From contig NZ_OZ253579.1 of the NCBI RefSeq assembly GCF_965263005.1, positions 744,001 through 808,000 of the forward strand: a DNA stretch of 64,000 bases. The letters are read 5' to 3'. The position numbers and the translations under genes were made by a program. This stretch comes from Rariloculus sp965263005. Lineage in GTDB: Bacteria; Pseudomonadota; Gammaproteobacteria; Steroidobacterales; Rariloculaceae. Below are positions 27,009 to 36,145 of the stretch, one piece after another (position 1 is the first letter of the stretch; each line of letters opens with the position of its first letter). Below the pieces are notes generated by a model. That model saw only the letters and a program-made list of their open reading frames with translations, was not told the origin of the DNA and did no database searches.

Positions 27009-27463
27009 GAATACGCAGACGGTTCGGGCGGAATCCAGCGCCGGCACCCCGAGCGACCGATGTCCAGCATGTTTCTCGAAAGGCACACTCGAACCGCTTG
27101 CCGGGAACTCATTGAAGAACAGGGGCGAGCCGATCTACTGCGCGCGCATGGCGTGGAGCCCCGCCACCGAATACTGCTCGTCGGACCACCGGGAAATGGC
27201 AAGACCTCCCTGGCTGAAAGCCTTGCGTACGAACTTGCGCTTCCACTGTTTGCTGTTCGATACGATGCAGTAGTGACAAGCTATCTGGGCGAAACCGCCC
27301 AGCGGTTGAGGCGGCTTTTCGATTACGTGCGCAGCGAGCCTTGTGTGCTCTTTTTTGATGAATTCGACGCGATAGGAAAGGAACGAGGAGACCTTCACGA
27401 GACCGGTGAAATCAACCGATCAAGGTCGGGTGTTCGTCAGCTCGAATTCAGCTATTGGAAGTC

Positions 27464-27736
27464 TCATGAGCTCGCATCGTCCGGCATCTCGTCGCCGGGG
27501 ACCGGCGGCATGTCCGGCGCCCGGTCGAGATAGCGGGTCAGATCGCCGGACCTTGCTGTGGCAGCACGCCGCTTCAGGAGCGCGTCAGCCGTTTCCACGG
27601 CTCCAATCTTTTGGGCAACCGCGGCGGTGATCCATTGATTGAGAGAAACCCCGTCCTCCCTGGCCAGACGCGCCGCAGTCGCCTTCAACGACATCGGCAA
27701 TTGCAGCGGATACTTGTATCGGCGCGCTTCACTCAT
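27464..27736 (-). CDS. ribbon-helix-helix antitoxin (HicB/CopG-like) paired with a PIN toxin
   Basis: The protein has 90 residues. It begins KYPLQLPMSLKATAARLA and then GVSLNQWITAAVAQKI, the strand-helix-helix pattern of RHH antitoxins. The rest is an acidic, flexible tail. The ATG overlaps the toxin stop (TAATG), so the toxin gene comes first. Its 3' end lies 44 bp from the truncation point of the AAA gene. Confidence 0.82.
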   Translation of the reverse strand: MSEARRYKYPLQLPMSLKATAARLAREDGVSLNQWITAAVAQKIGAVETADALLKRRAATARSGDLTRYLDRAPDMPPVPGDEMPDDASS

Positions 27737-28152
27737 TATCGCAGCCTCCTGACAATCTCACCCGGTGTGGCAATCTCAATCCCGAACGTTCGCGCTGGCA
27801 AAAAGTCTCTGACGTTGTGCGTCACGATCGCGTCGGCTCCGCCGCTTATCGCGGCTTCAAACACCATTTCGTCGCCAGCATCCCGAAGGACGGGCCTGAT
27901 CCTGAAACGGACATCGACAGGTTCTGCTATCGCGGCCAGCGCACTCATGATCGCCTCGATATCATCGAGTGAATGCCCCGTGGCGGTACGCGTTTCCGCT
28001 CGGGCCAGCACCGCCTCGTATTCAAGGAACAGTGCCGTCGTGCACAATGCCCGAAAGGTTCCACTCTCTACCTGCCGCAGCAACAGATTGCTCGCACCAT
28101 GACGGCTACGAAATGCCGCAACGACTACGTTCGTATCAAGCACTAGCCTCAC
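27736..28152 (-). CDS. PIN-domain toxin of the TIGR00305-like family
   Basis: The protein has 138 residues from a GTG start: MRLVLDTNVVVAAFRSRHGA, then ALFLEYEAVLARAE, and finally GADAIVTHNVRDFLPA. These carry the conserved PIN acidic residues. It is a putative Mg-dependent RNase toxin. The order is toxin first, antitoxin second with 1-bp overlap, the reverse of vapBC at 23.5 kb. Confidence 0.85.
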   Translation of the reverse strand: MRLVLDTNVVVAAFRSRHGASNLLLRQVESGTFRALCTTALFLEYEAVLARAETRTATGHSLDDIEAIMSALAAIAEPVDVRFRIRPVLRDAGDEMVFEAAISGGADAIVTHNVRDFLPARTFGIEIATPGEIVRRLR

Positions 28153-28523
28153 GTTCCGACTACGCTAATTGACATCTCATATGATGTCAATCACCTGTAC
28201 AGACTCTCTACCGTAACGCGGGCCAGACTGAATGGGGCGTGGCTGCGGGAGGTGCCAGGTACTGATAGTGCGCGAGGAATTTCAGCACTCGCAAACATCG
28301 ATGGACTTGACCTCTTCGACGAGGAAACAATGGCTGGCGCTCGGCGCCTAAAGCGGTAGCCGCTAACGGCCTGCCGATTCAGGAACTGGTTGTCGCGAAG
28401 GTTTGCGCCGTCGTCCACAGCGTCCACCCCCGCGTAGCGAATCCATGGTCGGAGGCTCGACCTTCACCCTGCCCCCAATCCCCGGTACCCTAGACCATCC
28501 CCCGGTCGCAACGAGTAAAGTCA
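28153..28523. other. 371-bp interval without a recognisable gene
   Basis: It holds the AT-rich toxin promoter area near 28160-28200. A short plus-strand stretch around 28270-28363 reads RGISALANIDGLDLFDEETM and then stops; it may be the end of a lost gene, but I cannot identify it. The last 60 bp lead to the oppA start. Confidence 0.4.
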
Positions 28524-30257
28524 ATGGCCCAGGATCAAACAAGCGGGATCACCGCAGACTCGCCGAGCACCGCTCCAACCCGAGACCCGTTGAGCCGCGT
28601 AGCCATCAGGCAGATCGCCCTGCTCGCGATCGCGAGCACCGCCGGCTTCGTGCTGCTCATGGCGGCCTTGTCCTGGGCATCGAATCTCACGAGCACGAGC
28701 GGCGCGACGCTCGACGCCATCGATGCCGAGACGGGCACGGTGACGCTGTCCCTGACTCAGGAGCCGCCGCAGCTCGACAGCACGCGGGCGACGGATACCG
28801 TGAGCGGCCGGATCCTCGGCCACGTCATGGAAGGCCTGCTCCGCTACGACGTCAACAACCGGCTCGTGCCGGGCGTCGCGGAGCGCTCGGACGTTCGCAC
28901 CGACAGCGCGACCTTCCATCTGCGCGAGGATGCGCGCTGGAGCGACGGCGAACCCGTCACGGCCCATGACTTCGTGTTCGCGTGGCAGACGGCCGTCGAT
29001 CCCGCGACCGCATCGCAGTACGCGTTCATTTTTTACGTGGTAAAGAACGCCGAAGCGATCAATACCGGCAAGCTCCCGCGAGAGGCCCTCGGCGTCAGGG
29101 CCGTGAGCGCCCGGGTTCTGGAGGTCGAGTTCGAGCAACCCGTGGCTTACTTCGACAAGCTCGTCGCGTTTCCGACCTACTACCCGATTCGCGAGGACTT
29201 CTATCTGAGCCGGGAGGGACGCTACGCGGCGGACGCCGTCGACATGCTCTACAACGGGCCGTTCGAGATCACGGTCTGGGTGCACGGCGCGCACGTGCGC
29301 CTCGAAAAGAATCCGGACTACTGGAACCGTGGCGAGATCCGCCTCAACGTCATCGACTTTCCCTACATCACGTCCGACGGCAATGCCGCACTCAATCTTT
29401 ACCGGGACGGCAAGATCGCCGAAGTGAATGGACTGGGCGCCGACTCTCTCGATCAGGTGCTCAAGCAGCGCTGGCCCGTCAAGCGCTACAGCGACGGCAG
29501 CGTCTGGTTCTTCCAGCTCAACCACCGCAGCGACCACCCGACCGGCAACTACCATCTCCGAAAAGCCCTGCAGCTCGTCAACGATCCGGGCGAACTCGTC
29601 TACAAGGTCATCAAGATTCCGAGCTACACGCCGGGCGAATCGCTTTTTCCGACCTGGCTCAAGGGAGAGAACGGGCTGTTCCGACAGGAGTATCCTGCGC
29701 CGACGGTCACGCCGGACGTCACGCTCGCGCGCGAGCACCTGGATCGGGCCAAACGCGAGCTCAGCGTCGACGAGATTCCGCCGCTCGTCCTGCTTGCTGA
29801 CGACACGCCCGGCGCCTCGAAGCAGGCTGAGTACTACCAGAACCGCCTCATGCAGACGCTGGGCCTCGAGATCCGGATCGACAAGCAGATATTCAAGCAG
29901 CGTCTCGCCAAGGTGGAAGCTGGCGAGTTCGACGTGGCCCTGTACGGCTGGGGTCCCGACTTCGACGATCCGCTCACGTTCGCCGACCTTTTTGCATCGT
30001 GGAACCCCAATAACCACGGAGAATATGCCAACGCCGAACTCGATGCCCAGGTGCGCATCGCCCAGCAGTCGACCGATCCCGCGACGCGCATGGCGGCCTT
30101 TGGCAGGATCCAGGACATCCTGTTTGAGGATGTCGCGGTCATCCCCAATTACGAGCGGGGCCAAATGTACATCCAGGATCCCCGCCTCAGGGGAGTCGCC
30201 CGCCGAGCCGTCGGTCCCGATCCCGACTACACGCAAGCCTATATCGCCGTCGACTGA
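28524..30257 (+). CDS. oppA: peptide ABC transporter substrate-binding protein (OppA/SBP_bac_5 family), membrane-anchored
   Basis: The 577-residue protein has a cytosolic N-terminus of about 30 residues and one hydrophobic helix (IALLAIASTAGFVLLMAAL) instead of a normal lipoprotein signal. Motifs include TVTLSLTQEPPQLDS, LRYDVNNRLVPGVAERSDV, DARWSDGEPVTAHDFVFAW and FNPNNHGEYAN-like SWNPNNHGEYAN. It binds oligopeptides in the periplasm and delivers them to the OppBC channel. It opens the five-gene operon oppABCDF; the next gene begins 12 bp downstream. Confidence 0.92.
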   Translation: MAQDQTSGITADSPSTAPTRDPLSRVAIRQIALLAIASTAGFVLLMAALSWASNLTSTSGATLDAIDAETGTVTLSLTQEPPQLDSTRATDTVSGRILGHVMEGLLRYDVNNRLVPGVAERSDVRTDSATFHLREDARWSDGEPVTAHDFVFAWQTAVDPATASQYAFIFYVVKNAEAINTGKLPREALGVRAVSARVLEVEFEQPVAYFDKLVAFPTYYPIREDFYLSREGRYAADAVDMLYNGPFEITVWVHGAHVRLEKNPDYWNRGEIRLNVIDFPYITSDGNAALNLYRDGKIAEVNGLGADSLDQVLKQRWPVKRYSDGSVWFFQLNHRSDHPTGNYHLRKALQLVNDPGELVYKVIKIPSYTPGESLFPTWLKGENGLFRQEYPAPTVTPDVTLAREHLDRAKRELSVDEIPPLVLLADDTPGASKQAEYYQNRLMQTLGLEIRIDKQIFKQRLAKVEAGEFDVALYGWGPDFDDPLTFADLFASWNPNNHGEYANAELDAQVRIAQQSTDPATRMAAFGRIQDILFEDVAVIPNYERGQMYIQDPRLRGVARRAVGPDPDYTQAYIAVD

Positions 30258-30269
30258 TCGCATTCGGCC

Positions 30270-31202
30270 GTGCTCAGGTACACCGTCAAGCGGCTGATCC
30301 AGGGGGTCATCACCGTCTGGTTCATCGCGACGGCAACGTTCATCGCGATGCACTCGGTGCCGGGCGATCCGTTGAGCGGCGAGCGGCTGGCCAACGCGGA
30401 GATTCGCGCCAACCTCGAAGCGCGCTACGGGCTCGACCGGCCGCTGCTCGAGCAATACCTGATCTACATGGGCAACATGGCCCGCGGCGATTTCGGCATC
30501 TCGTTCACGCAGCAGAACCGGCGCGTCAACGACATCATCCGCGAACACTTTCCCGTGTCGGCGACGCTTGGCATCCTTGCGGTCGTGTTCGCGGCGCTCG
30601 GCGGAATACTCTGGGGCGCGTTGACGGCACTTTTCCGGAACCGCCTGCCCGACATCGTCATCATGTTCCTGGTGATACTCGGTATCTCCGTGCCGAGCTT
30701 CGTCGTCGCGGCTTTGAGCCAACTCGGTCTGACGAGCCTCAACTCGCTTCTCGGCGTGTCGATACTGCCCGTGGCCGGCTGGGGCACGCTGCTGCACATG
30801 ATCGTGCCGTCGATGGTGCTCGGGCTCGGGACGATGGCGTTCCTGACCCGGCTCATGCGTTCCTCGATGCTCGAGATAATCAACGCGGATTACGTGCGCA
30901 CGGCCAGGGCGAAAGGGCTGCCGCCCACGCGGATATTCCTGAAGCATCAGCTCAGAAACGCGATCCTGCCCGTCATCACCGTGCTTGGGCCCGCCATTGC
31001 CGCGATCACGACGGGTGGCTTCGTCGTCGAGCTCGTGTTCGCGATACCGGGGCTTGGCCGATATTTCGTTCAGGCCGTCCAGCAGCTCGACTACACGGTG
31101 ATCATGGGTACGACGGTGTTTTACGGTGCGTTCCTCGTCTTCATGGTCATCGTCGTCGATCTCATCTACGGGCTCATCGACCCTCGAGTCAGGCTGGAAT
31201 GA
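30270..31202 (+). CDS. oppB: peptide ABC transporter permease OppB
   Basis: The 310-residue protein starts from a GTG. It has six membrane helices, the N-terminal MLRYTVKRLIQGVITVWFIA and the ABC-coupling EAA loop DYVRTARAKGLPPTRIFLKHQLRNA. It has normal length for OppB/DppB. Its stop overlaps the oppC start (ATGA). It forms the translocation channel with OppC. Confidence 0.95.
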   Translation: MLRYTVKRLIQGVITVWFIATATFIAMHSVPGDPLSGERLANAEIRANLEARYGLDRPLLEQYLIYMGNMARGDFGISFTQQNRRVNDIIREHFPVSATLGILAVVFAALGGILWGALTALFRNRLPDIVIMFLVILGISVPSFVVAALSQLGLTSLNSLLGVSILPVAGWGTLLHMIVPSMVLGLGTMAFLTRLMRSSMLEIINADYVRTARAKGLPPTRIFLKHQLRNAILPVITVLGPAIAAITTGGFVVELVFAIPGLGRYFVQAVQQLDYTVIMGTTVFYGAFLVFMVIVVDLIYGLIDPRVRLE

Positions 31203-32611
31203 GCACAGCAGCGTTCGGCTTCAAGCCCCGCGACTTCGATCGGGTCGCCACCGAGCGGCGCACGCAGACGATCTCGAGGCCGTCCGTCTCGTATTGGCAG
31301 GACGCCTGGCGGCGCCTGAAGGCCAACCGGCGCGCGCTGATCTCGCTCTACATCGTCATTGCGCTTGCGCTGTTCACGTTGGCGGGACCCTTGCTCTGGC
31401 GCGTCGATCCCGCGGCTCAGGATCTGGATCAGGTCAGCCAGCCCCCCGGGTTGCCGCAGATGGCCGTCATCGTCGATCCCTATGTACCGTGGCCCGGTGT
31501 CACGGCAGCACCGCCGGCAGAAGCGGCGCAGACGCCGGCCGCCGCGGGGCCGGCCGCGCTGCGGCTGGTCGAACCCGCTACCACGCAAGCTGTACGCATC
31601 GCCTGGGACCCGGGGCCGGGCGCGGCGGGCTACCAGGTTTACCGCAATATCTACGATCCCGAGCCCGACGGCGCGCTCGGTCTGCCCGTGGCCGAGATCC
31701 TCGATCCTGCGCAGGTCAGCTTTGAGGATCGCCTCGACCTCGAGCCGGTTCCCTACTGGTACTCGGTCGTCGCACTCGACGCGAGCGGTGCGGAAGCCGA
31801 CGGATACACGACGCTCAGGGTCGACACGACGCGAGTCATCAGTGCCGCGGAGGCCGAGGCGCTCGGCTGGATAGACGACGCGAGCACCCTCGCGCCGGGC
31901 GATGAGCTCGTGCTGCCCTATCACCCGCTCGGCACGGACTATCTCGGCCGCGACATGCTGGCCCGATTGATGTACGGCGCGCGCGTATCGCTCTTCATCG
32001 GCGTCGTGGCGCCGCTGCTCTTTGTCGTTGCGGGCATCGTCTACGGCAGCGCCGCGGGCTTCATCGGCGGCCGTGTGGACCAGATACTGATGCGGTTTGC
32101 CGATTTCGTCGTCGCGCTGCCGTTCCTGCTGTTCATGATCCTGTTCAAGGTCGCGTTCGGGATTGGGCCCGGCGAAAGCGGGGTCCTGCCGATGCTTGTC
32201 GCGCTCGTCCTGCTCGCCTGGCCCGCGACCGCGCGGCTCGTCCGCGGCCAGGTCCTGCAGATCCGCGAGGAGGGCTACATCGGGGCATCGCAACTGCTCG
32301 GCGCAAGGACCGGCTATCTCGTGCTGCGCCACATGATCCCGAACACCATGGGCGTGATTCTCGTGACGCTGACGTTCGCCGTGCCATCCGTCATCTTTAC
32401 CGAGGCGTTCCTGTCGTTCATCGGCATGGGCGTCGCGCCGCCGACGCCGTCGTGGGGCAGCATGAGCAACGAGGGCCTGCGTACGATGCTGACCCATCCT
32501 CACGAGCTCGTCTTTCCGGCCATATTCATCAGCGTGACCGTGCTCGCGTTCAACCTGCTTGGCGACGGGCTCAGAGACGCCCTTGACGTGCGTATGCGGG
32601 GCACCGAATGA
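31199..32611 (+). CDS. oppC: peptide ABC transporter permease OppC with inserted fibronectin-III-like domain
   Basis: The 470-residue protein is about 170 longer than usual OppC. Helix 1 (about 46-66) is followed by a periplasmic insert. A Pro/Ala-rich linker (about 95-117) leads into an FnIII-like sandwich at about 118-212 (VRIAWDPGPGAAGYQVYRNI, VPYWYSVVALDASGAEADGY). The normal permease resumes at HPLGTDYLGRDMLARL (about 242), and the EAA loop is GYIGASQLLGARTGYLVLRHM. The overlaps with oppB and oppD (ATGA) show that it is part of the operon. The insert may touch OppA or cell-wall peptides; this is inference. Confidence 0.93.
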   Translation: MSTAAFGFKPRDFDRVATERRTQTISRPSVSYWQDAWRRLKANRRALISLYIVIALALFTLAGPLLWRVDPAAQDLDQVSQPPGLPQMAVIVDPYVPWPGVTAAPPAEAAQTPAAAGPAALRLVEPATTQAVRIAWDPGPGAAGYQVYRNIYDPEPDGALGLPVAEILDPAQVSFEDRLDLEPVPYWYSVVALDASGAEADGYTTLRVDTTRVISAAEAEALGWIDDASTLAPGDELVLPYHPLGTDYLGRDMLARLMYGARVSLFIGVVAPLLFVVAGIVYGSAAGFIGGRVDQILMRFADFVVALPFLLFMILFKVAFGIGPGESGVLPMLVALVLLAWPATARLVRGQVLQIREEGYIGASQLLGARTGYLVLRHMIPNTMGVILVTLTFAVPSVIFTEAFLSFIGMGVAPPTPSWGSMSNEGLRTMLTHPHELVFPAIFISVTVLAFNLLGDGLRDALDVRMRGTE

Positions 32612-33651
32612 GCGCGAACGCGCCGCGACACGATGAGCCGGCGCTGCTGTCCGTCGACAACCTGCACGTCGAGTTCGACACCTACGGCGGGGTCGTCAAG
32701 GCGGTTCGCGGCGTGAGCTTCAACGTGCGCGCCGGCAAGACGCTCGCGATCGTCGGCGAGTCGGGCTGTGGGAAGTCGGTCACGGTGCAGAGCATCATGG
32801 GGCTGATACCGATGCCGCCGGGAAGGATCACTCGCGGCACGGCGATGCTCGACGGCATCGACATCATCCGGCAGAAGATCATCGCGGGCGAGGACATCCG
32901 CGGCTCGCGGATCGGGATGATTTTCCAGGACCCGATGAGCTCGATGAACCCGACGATGACGGTCGGCGACCAGATCGCCGAGACGCTCGAGGTACACCGC
33001 GGCTACACGCGCAAGCAGGCCTACGCGCGCGCCGTGGAACTGCTCGGCAGGACTCACATTCCCGAGCCCGCCAAGCGCGCGAAGCAATACCCGTTTGCGT
33101 TTTCCGGCGGCATGCTGCAGCGCGCGATCGTTGCGATGGCGATCGCGTGCGGACCGGACATATTGATTGCGGACGAGCCGACGACCGCGCTCGACGTCAC
33201 GATACAGGCGCAGATTCTCGATCTGCTCGATGAGCTTCAGGCGACGACCGGCATGGCGATCATCCTGATTACGCACGATCTCGGCGTCGTCGCCAGGCTC
33301 GCGGACGACGTCGCCGTAATGTATGCGGGGCAGATCGTCGAGAAGGGCAGCGCGGAAGAGCTCTTTCACCGCTCCGCACATCCCTATACGCTTGGCTTGC
33401 GCGCTGCGATGCCCGGTAACGATCCGACCCGGGAGCAGGGCCTTCAGGCGATCGAGGGCACGCCGCCCGACATGTTCGATCCGCCGCAGGGATGTTCGTA
33501 CTTCGCCCGCTGTCCGCACGCGATGCGATTGTGCGAGGACCGCCACCCGGAGCGCTTCGAGGTCGCGCCTCACCATCACGCGAGCTGCTGGCTGCAGCAT
33601 CCCGGTTCGCCTCGGGAAGTGCCGGGCCTGTTTCGCGGAGGGTCCGCATGA
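32608..33651 (+). CDS. oppD: peptide ABC transporter ATPase OppD
   Basis: The 347-residue ATPase has Walker A GESGCGKSVT, Q-loop MIFQDPMSSMNP, signature FSGGMLQRA and Walker B ILIADEPTTALD. The C-terminal oligopeptide-transporter region carries the cysteines of CSYFARCPHAMRLC, which bind an iron-sulfur cluster in some relatives. Start and stop overlap the neighbours by 4 bp, so the operon is translationally coupled. Confidence 0.95.
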   Translation: MSANAPRHDEPALLSVDNLHVEFDTYGGVVKAVRGVSFNVRAGKTLAIVGESGCGKSVTVQSIMGLIPMPPGRITRGTAMLDGIDIIRQKIIAGEDIRGSRIGMIFQDPMSSMNPTMTVGDQIAETLEVHRGYTRKQAYARAVELLGRTHIPEPAKRAKQYPFAFSGGMLQRAIVAMAIACGPDILIADEPTTALDVTIQAQILDLLDELQATTGMAIILITHDLGVVARLADDVAVMYAGQIVEKGSAEELFHRSAHPYTLGLRAAMPGNDPTREQGLQAIEGTPPDMFDPPQGCSYFARCPHAMRLCEDRHPERFEVAPHHHASCWLQHPGSPREVPGLFRGGSA

Positions 33652-34739
33652 GCGCGCTCGTTGAAGCGAAGGGATTGACCAAGCATTTCCCCATCGGTCC
33701 GCGACAGGTCGTGCATGCGGTCGACGACTTGTCTCTCGAGGTTCACGCGCGGGAAATCGTCGGGCTTGTCGGGGAGAGCGGCTCCGGAAAATCGACCTTC
33801 GGCAAGACGCTGCTCGGTTTGCACGACAAGACGGCCGGCGAGGTGTATTTCGACGGGGACAAGCTGCCGGCCCGGTACAGGCCTGCGGACTTCCAGCGCT
33901 ACGCGAGCCGGATGCAGATGATCTTTCAGGATCCGTATTCGAGCTTGAATCCGCGCATGACGGTCGGCGAGATCATTGCCGAGGGTTTGCGTCTGCACAG
34001 CGACCTGACGGGCGCGCAGATTCGCGATCGGGTCCATGACTGGCTGCGCAGGGTCGGGCTCGAGCCCGATCACGCCTCGCGTTATCCGCACGAGTTCTCG
34101 GGAGGCCAACGGCAGCGGGTCGGTATCGCGCGCGCGCTGATCATGCAGCCGCAGTTCGTGGTTTGCGACGAGCCGATCTCGGCGCTTGACGTCTCCGTGC
34201 AGGCGCAGATCGTGAGATTGCTCGGTGAGCTCAAGTCTTCGATGGGCTTGACGATGCTGTTCATCGCCCACGATCTGTCGATGGTCCGCTACGTATCCGA
34301 TCGAATGGCCGTCATGTATCTCGGCTCGCTGATCGAAGTGGGCGCCTCCGATGACGTGTACTTTCGTCCCAAGCATCCTTATACGGAGCTTCTCGTCGGC
34401 TCGAACCCGCGGCCCGATCCGAGGATTGAGCGGCGCCGCGAGACCGTCGCGATCGAAGGTGAAATTCCGTCGCCGGTCAATGTCGGCGTGGGCTGCCGCT
34501 TCGCCGGCCGGTGCCCGAAAGTCATGCCGGTCTGCACGGCCGAGACACCCGCGCTCTTTACGGTACGGTCCGAGACCGGTGAGCGGCGCGTGGCCTGTCA
34601 TCTGTACGCCAGCCCACCCGGTGCGCCCGGCGCGCCCGGCGCGCCCGGCAAGTCTCCTGGCGGTGTTTGGGCTCCTGGCAATGAGCACTCCGTTCCCGGC
34701 GCGCCGGGCGCTGCCGGCAGCGTTGCCGGGAGGCCGTGA
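33648..34739 (+). CDS. oppF: peptide ABC transporter ATPase OppF with Gly-Ala-Pro tail
   Basis: The protein has 363 residues from the ATG at 33648, which overlaps the oppD stop; the open frame extends upstream to 33492 but lacks homology there. It has Walker [10 protein letters not shown], signature FSGGQRQRV, Walker [13 protein letters not shown] and the cysteine-bearing C-terminal region [14 protein letters not shown]. After the usual end (RRVACHLY) a tail of about 40 residues follows, rich in Gly-Ala-Pro triplets. It is encoded partly by a short tandem repeat of CCCGGCGCG (about 34619-34650). Confidence 0.93.
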   Translation: MSALVEAKGLTKHFPIGPRQVVHAVDDLSLEVHAREIVGLVGESGSGKSTFGKTLLGLHDKTAGEVYFDGDKLPARYRPADFQRYASRMQMIFQDPYSSLNPRMTVGEIIAEGLRLHSDLTGAQIRDRVHDWLRRVGLEPDHASRYPHEFSGGQRQRVGIARALIMQPQFVVCDEPISALDVSVQAQIVRLLGELKSSMGLTMLFIAHDLSMVRYVSDRMAVMYLGSLIEVGASDDVYFRPKHPYTELLVGSNPRPDPRIERRRETVAIEGEIPSPVNVGVGCRFAGRCPKVMPVCTAETPALFTVRSETGERRVACHLYASPPGAPGAPGAPGKSPGGVWAPGNEHSVPGAPGAAGSVAGRP

Positions 34740-34816
34740 ATATGACGATGTTGGTGCGACGCGGGACTTTCGCCACGGGCTGCCAGGTGTTGGCCAGAAT
34801 CGGAAGGGGAGTCGCC

Positions 34817-36061
34817 ATGCCCGGAAACGCGGTCAAGCTATCGATGGTGTTCGCTCTTTGGCCTGCGTTCGCGGGCGCCCAGGACGCGGTCGTGCAACTT
34901 GGTCCGCGGCCGGCGTTTCTCATCGACGCAATGGCCGATGGCCCGCTCAGGACGACACTCGAGCAGTGCGCCGCCGGCCCGTTTCAAAGGACCGATTTCT
35001 CGATCGGTCACCGCGGCGCAGCACTACAGTTCGCCGAACATACCCGGGAGTCTTACGTCGCCGCGGCGCGCCAGGGCGCCGGGATCGTCGAATGCGACGT
35101 CACGTTTACGCAGGACCGGGAACTGGTGTGCCGGCATTCGCAATGCGATCTGCATACGACGACGAACATCCTGCAAACACCGCTTGCCGCGAAATGTTCC
35201 GTGCCGTTCACGCCGTTCGACCCGCTCGACATCAACCCCGATTCGGGCCGGCCGCGTCCCGCTACGGCGAGGTGTTGCACGAGCGACATCACGCTTGCCG
35301 AGTTCAGGACGCTCAAGCCGAAAATGGACGGGTTCAATCCCAGGGCGACGTCGGTGGACGAGTACCTGGACGGCACGGCCGGCTGGCGCACGGACTTGTA
35401 CTCGGCCGGCGCGACGCTCATGACGCATGCCGAGAGCATCGAACTCTTCAAGGAACTCGGCGTGAAAATGACGCCCGAGCTCAAGGCGCCGAGCGTCGAG
35501 ATGCCGTTCGAGGGCTCGTACACGCAGCAGGACTACGCCGCGCAGCTCATCGCCGAGTACCGGGCGGCGGGTGTCCCGTCCGAAGACGTGTTCGTGCAGT
35601 CGTTCGATTTGCAGGACGTGCTGTACTGGATCGAGCACGAGCCCGCTTTCGGCAAGCAAGCCGTTTATCTCGATGATCGTGACGGCCGCGACCCGCCGCT
35701 CGACCCGAACGATCCGGATACTTTCGTGCCGAGCATGGCGGAGCTTGCGGCGATGGGTGTGCGTATCGTCGCGCCGCCGATGTGGATGCTCGTCACCGAG
35801 AGCAATGGCGAGATCGTGCCTTCGGCGTACGCACAAGCCGCGCGGGCCGCGGGCCTCGACATCATCGCGTGGACCTTCGAGCGGTCGGCGCCGCTGACGG
35901 AGGATGGCCAATACTACTATCGGTCCGTCGATAGGATCGTCGACGATGATGGCGGCAGGTACGTCATGCTCGACGTGCTTGCCAGGCAGGTCGGAATTAT
36001 CGGTATCTTTTCCGACTGGCCGGCGAGCGTCACCTACTACGCCAACTGCATGGGACTCTGA
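34817..36061 (+). CDS. glycerophosphodiester phosphodiesterase, periplasmic
   Basis: The protein has 414 residues. The ATG at 34817 has a good Shine-Dalgarno (AAGGGGAG) and gives a signal peptide ([22 protein letters not shown]); an in-frame GTG at 34736 is less likely. The GDPD active site is present: [25 protein letters not shown] (metal ligands Glu, Asp) and [15 protein letters not shown]. Later pieces ([24 protein letters not shown]) fit the TIM barrel. It would hydrolyse glycerophosphodiesters to glycerol-3-phosphate. It sits at the end of the opp operon and may be co-transcribed. Confidence 0.88.
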   Translation: MPGNAVKLSMVFALWPAFAGAQDAVVQLGPRPAFLIDAMADGPLRTTLEQCAAGPFQRTDFSIGHRGAALQFAEHTRESYVAAARQGAGIVECDVTFTQDRELVCRHSQCDLHTTTNILQTPLAAKCSVPFTPFDPLDINPDSGRPRPATARCCTSDITLAEFRTLKPKMDGFNPRATSVDEYLDGTAGWRTDLYSAGATLMTHAESIELFKELGVKMTPELKAPSVEMPFEGSYTQQDYAAQLIAEYRAAGVPSEDVFVQSFDLQDVLYWIEHEPAFGKQAVYLDDRDGRDPPLDPNDPDTFVPSMAELAAMGVRIVAPPMWMLVTESNGEIVPSAYAQAARAAGLDIIAWTFERSAPLTEDGQYYYRSVDRIVDDDGGRYVMLDVLARQVGIIGIFSDWPASVTYYANCMGL

Positions 36062-36145
36062 CGGCCCGTGGCAAGTGCCCCGCGTTGCAACTGGAGCAGC
36101 GAGGCCTTTGCCGGGGGTTGCCAGCCCTGAACTTGCGACAGGCGG

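Larger units (their letters stand above)
24341..27017 (-). mobile_element. IS21-family insertion sequence (2,677 bp) with 6-bp target duplication
   Basis: The element has imperfect terminal inverted repeats: it starts TGCGTATTC at 24341 and ends with the complement GAATACGCA at 27009-27017. It is flanked by the direct repeat GACGGT at 24335-24340 and 27018-27023. It encodes IstA and IstB on the minus strand. Subterminal repeats (variants of AAAGTTACCA about every 22-24 bp) lie inside both ends, as expected for IstA-binding sites. It sits in the AAA ATPase gene. Confidence 0.93.
24128..27420 (+). pseudogene. AAA ATPase gene interrupted by an IS21-family element and truncated at its 3' end
   Basis: The first 71 codons (MARSDLIVDLVKAGVSGDQE...) run to 24340. 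After removal of the element and one target copy, translation continues in the same frame at 27024. It then gives RTACRELIEEQGRADLL, Walker A GPPGNGKTS, and SYLGETAQRLRRLFDYV. Walker B VLFFDEFDAIG and KERGDLHETGEI complete the readable part. At about 27420 the homology to the SpoVK/AAA-type family stops, where KRVVSSLLLQ-like sequence would be expected. The second region of homology, the small subdomain and the C-terminus are therefore lost. The relatives I recall often pair with a subtilase gene, but none is seen here. Confidence 0.85.

Noticed and set aside
19481..28521. A shared 15-base word TCGCAACGAGTAAAG near 19484 and 28506
   Set aside because: One exact 15-base match in 64 kb can occur by chance, and the flanks do not align.
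28521..30947. An 808-codon open frame on the minus strand antisense to oppA and oppB
   Set aside because: Long antisense frames are common in GC-rich DNA; its composition is not protein-like and oppA/oppB on the other strand are clear.
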